The position numbers were made by a program, and so were the translations under genes. A model generated the notes under the pieces. The model was not told where the DNA came from. It made no database searches and saw nothing but the letters and a program-made list of their open reading frames with translations. A DNA stretch of 7,448 bases, taken from NCBI GenBank assembly GCA_003454415.1, contig DMKG01000005.1:1072-8519 (forward strand). The letters run 5' to 3'. How positions within the stretch are numbered: position 1 is the first letter of the stretch; each line of letters starts with the position of its first letter. Positions 6,845 through 7,448 of this stretch are shown here, piece after piece. Source of the stretch: Alphaproteobacteria bacterium (lineage in GTDB: Bacteria > Pseudomonadota > Alphaproteobacteria > UBA11222).

Positions 6845-7448
6845 CTACATCACACCTGTTTGCCGAACTGGGCCTCCGACGAGTTCGTCCGCGTGGTGGG
6901 CTGCTGTGGAGGCTTCGGTTCCCGGTGCGGTGGTGAGCCACACGGGGTCGCCCTGGTTGATGTGGAGGGCGCGGAGGTGGGTGCGGGTGAGCTGCACGAG
7001 GACGGGTTGGTCGGTGCCGATGTCGACGTGGACGCGGACTTCGAAGCCGACGCGTTGGATGCGTGTGACGGTGCCGTGGTGGGCGCCGAGCTGTGGTTTC
7101 TGTGCGAGGGGGTGGAGGTCGATGTCGTGGGGGCGTACGACGTGTCCGTGGAGGGTGGTGGTGGGGCCGAGGAAGCTCATGACGAAGTCGTTGGCTGGGG
7201 TGTCGTAGAGCTGGTCGGGGGTGCCGACCTGTTCGACGCGTCCTTCGTTGATGACGACGATCTCGTCGGCGACCTCGAGTGCTTCTTCTTGGTCATGGGT
7301 GACGAAGACGGTGGTGACGTGGACTTCGTCGTGGAGTCGGCGGAGCCAGTCGCGCAGTTCCTTGCGGACTTTGGCGTCGAGGGCGCCGAAGGGTTCGTCG
7401 AGGAGCAGCACGGAGGGTTCGACGGCCAGGGCTCGGGCGAGGGCCATG
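6845..7448 (-). CDS. cysA: Sulfate/thiosulfate ABC transporter ATP-binding subunit CysA (5' end missing)
   Basis: The C-terminal 200 residues of an ABC ATPase, cut by the right edge. The visible protein begins with [20 protein letters not shown], where the Met lies inside the conserved stretch that follows the ABC signature, so it is not the real start; Walker A and LSGGQ lie beyond the window. Walker B and the catalytic Glu are in LLLDEP (14-19), then the D-loop GALD (21-24) and the H-loop His51 in [31 protein letters not shown] and [24 protein letters not shown] are the wording typical of CysA among importer ATPases. Residues about 97-172 form the C-terminal TOBE-like regulatory part, including VVRPHDIDL and [17 protein letters not shown]. 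The protein would energise sulfate uptake with CysT, CysW and a binding protein, likely encoded beyond the right edge. Codons are strongly C-ending, matching the BTAD fragment and an actinobacterial origin. A molybdate or related importer is the main alternative. Confidence 0.9.
   Translation of the reverse strand, partial: MALARALAVEPSVLLLDEPFGALDAKVRKELRDWLRRLHDEVHVTTVFVTHDQEEALEVADEIVVINEGRVEQVGTPDQLYDTPANDFVMSFLGPTTTLHGHVVRPHDIDLHPLAQKPQLGAHHGTVTRIQRVGFEVRVHVDIGTDQPVLVQLTRTHLRALHINQGDPVWLTTAPGTEASTAAHHADELVGGPVRQTGVM

Noticed and set aside
6309..6941. A 210-codon Arg/Pro/Ser-rich minus-strand frame in the actinobacterial spacer
   Set aside because: It overlaps both the cysA and BTAD ends, has no domain pattern and reads like antisense of high-GC DNA, where stops are rare.
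6756..7208. A 150-codon plus-strand frame rich in Trp, Arg and Thr
   Set aside because: It lies antisense to cysA, whose ABC ATPase motifs are unmistakable.
1..7448. A new combined system linking the pilus machine, BTAD regulator and sulfate transport
   Set aside because: The two halves differ in codon use and apparent phylum and meet at truncated genes in a repeat, so co-location is probably an artefact.

Overview
The window holds two blocks of DNA that look as if they come from different organisms. They meet inside a GCC/ACC-rich repeat at about 5807-5935.

Block 1 (about 1-5880) has moderate GC and mixed third codon positions, and all of its genes lie on the minus strand. They form one tightly packed operon for a type IV pilus-like or type II secretion-like machine. 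In transcription order: the 3' tail of an unknown gene ending in a Gly/Ser-rich stretch (stop at 5798); a GspE/PilB/MshE assembly ATPase (5780-3930); a GspF/PilC/MshG inner-membrane platform protein (3923-2718); a 542-residue PilM/PilN- or GspL-like bitopic protein (2708-1080); a PilO/GspM/MshJ-like protein (1083-433); and an exported MshK/GspB/PilP-like protein that runs off the left edge (436-1). Gaps are 17, 6 and 9 nt, followed by two ATGA overlaps. The gene order (ATPase, platform, PilM/N-like, PilO-like, small periplasmic protein) and the MshEN-type N-terminus of the ATPase resemble MSHA-type pilus clusters more than a classical gsp operon. A secretin gene would be expected beyond the left edge. 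A Gram-negative proteobacterium is likely, perhaps an alphaproteobacterium, but the class is inferred from general resemblance only.

The ATPase would power assembly of a pilin or pseudopilin fibre through the platform protein. The PilM/N-like and PilO-like proteins would form the inner-membrane alignment complex, and the small exported protein would link that complex to the outer-membrane secretin.

Block 2 (about 5903-7448) has high GC with C-ending codons almost throughout, typical of Actinobacteria. It holds the 3' end of a BTAD-type transcriptional regulator on the plus strand (about 5903-6343), a roughly 500-nt gene-free stretch between convergent genes (6344-6844), and the 3' part of cysA, a sulfate/thiosulfate ABC transporter ATPase, on the minus strand (7448-6845).

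The simplest reading is a misassembled or chimeric contig joined at microhomologous low-complexity DNA, not a new system. Functional links should not be drawn across about 5876-5905. The interesting biology is the compact pilus/secretion operon in block 1.
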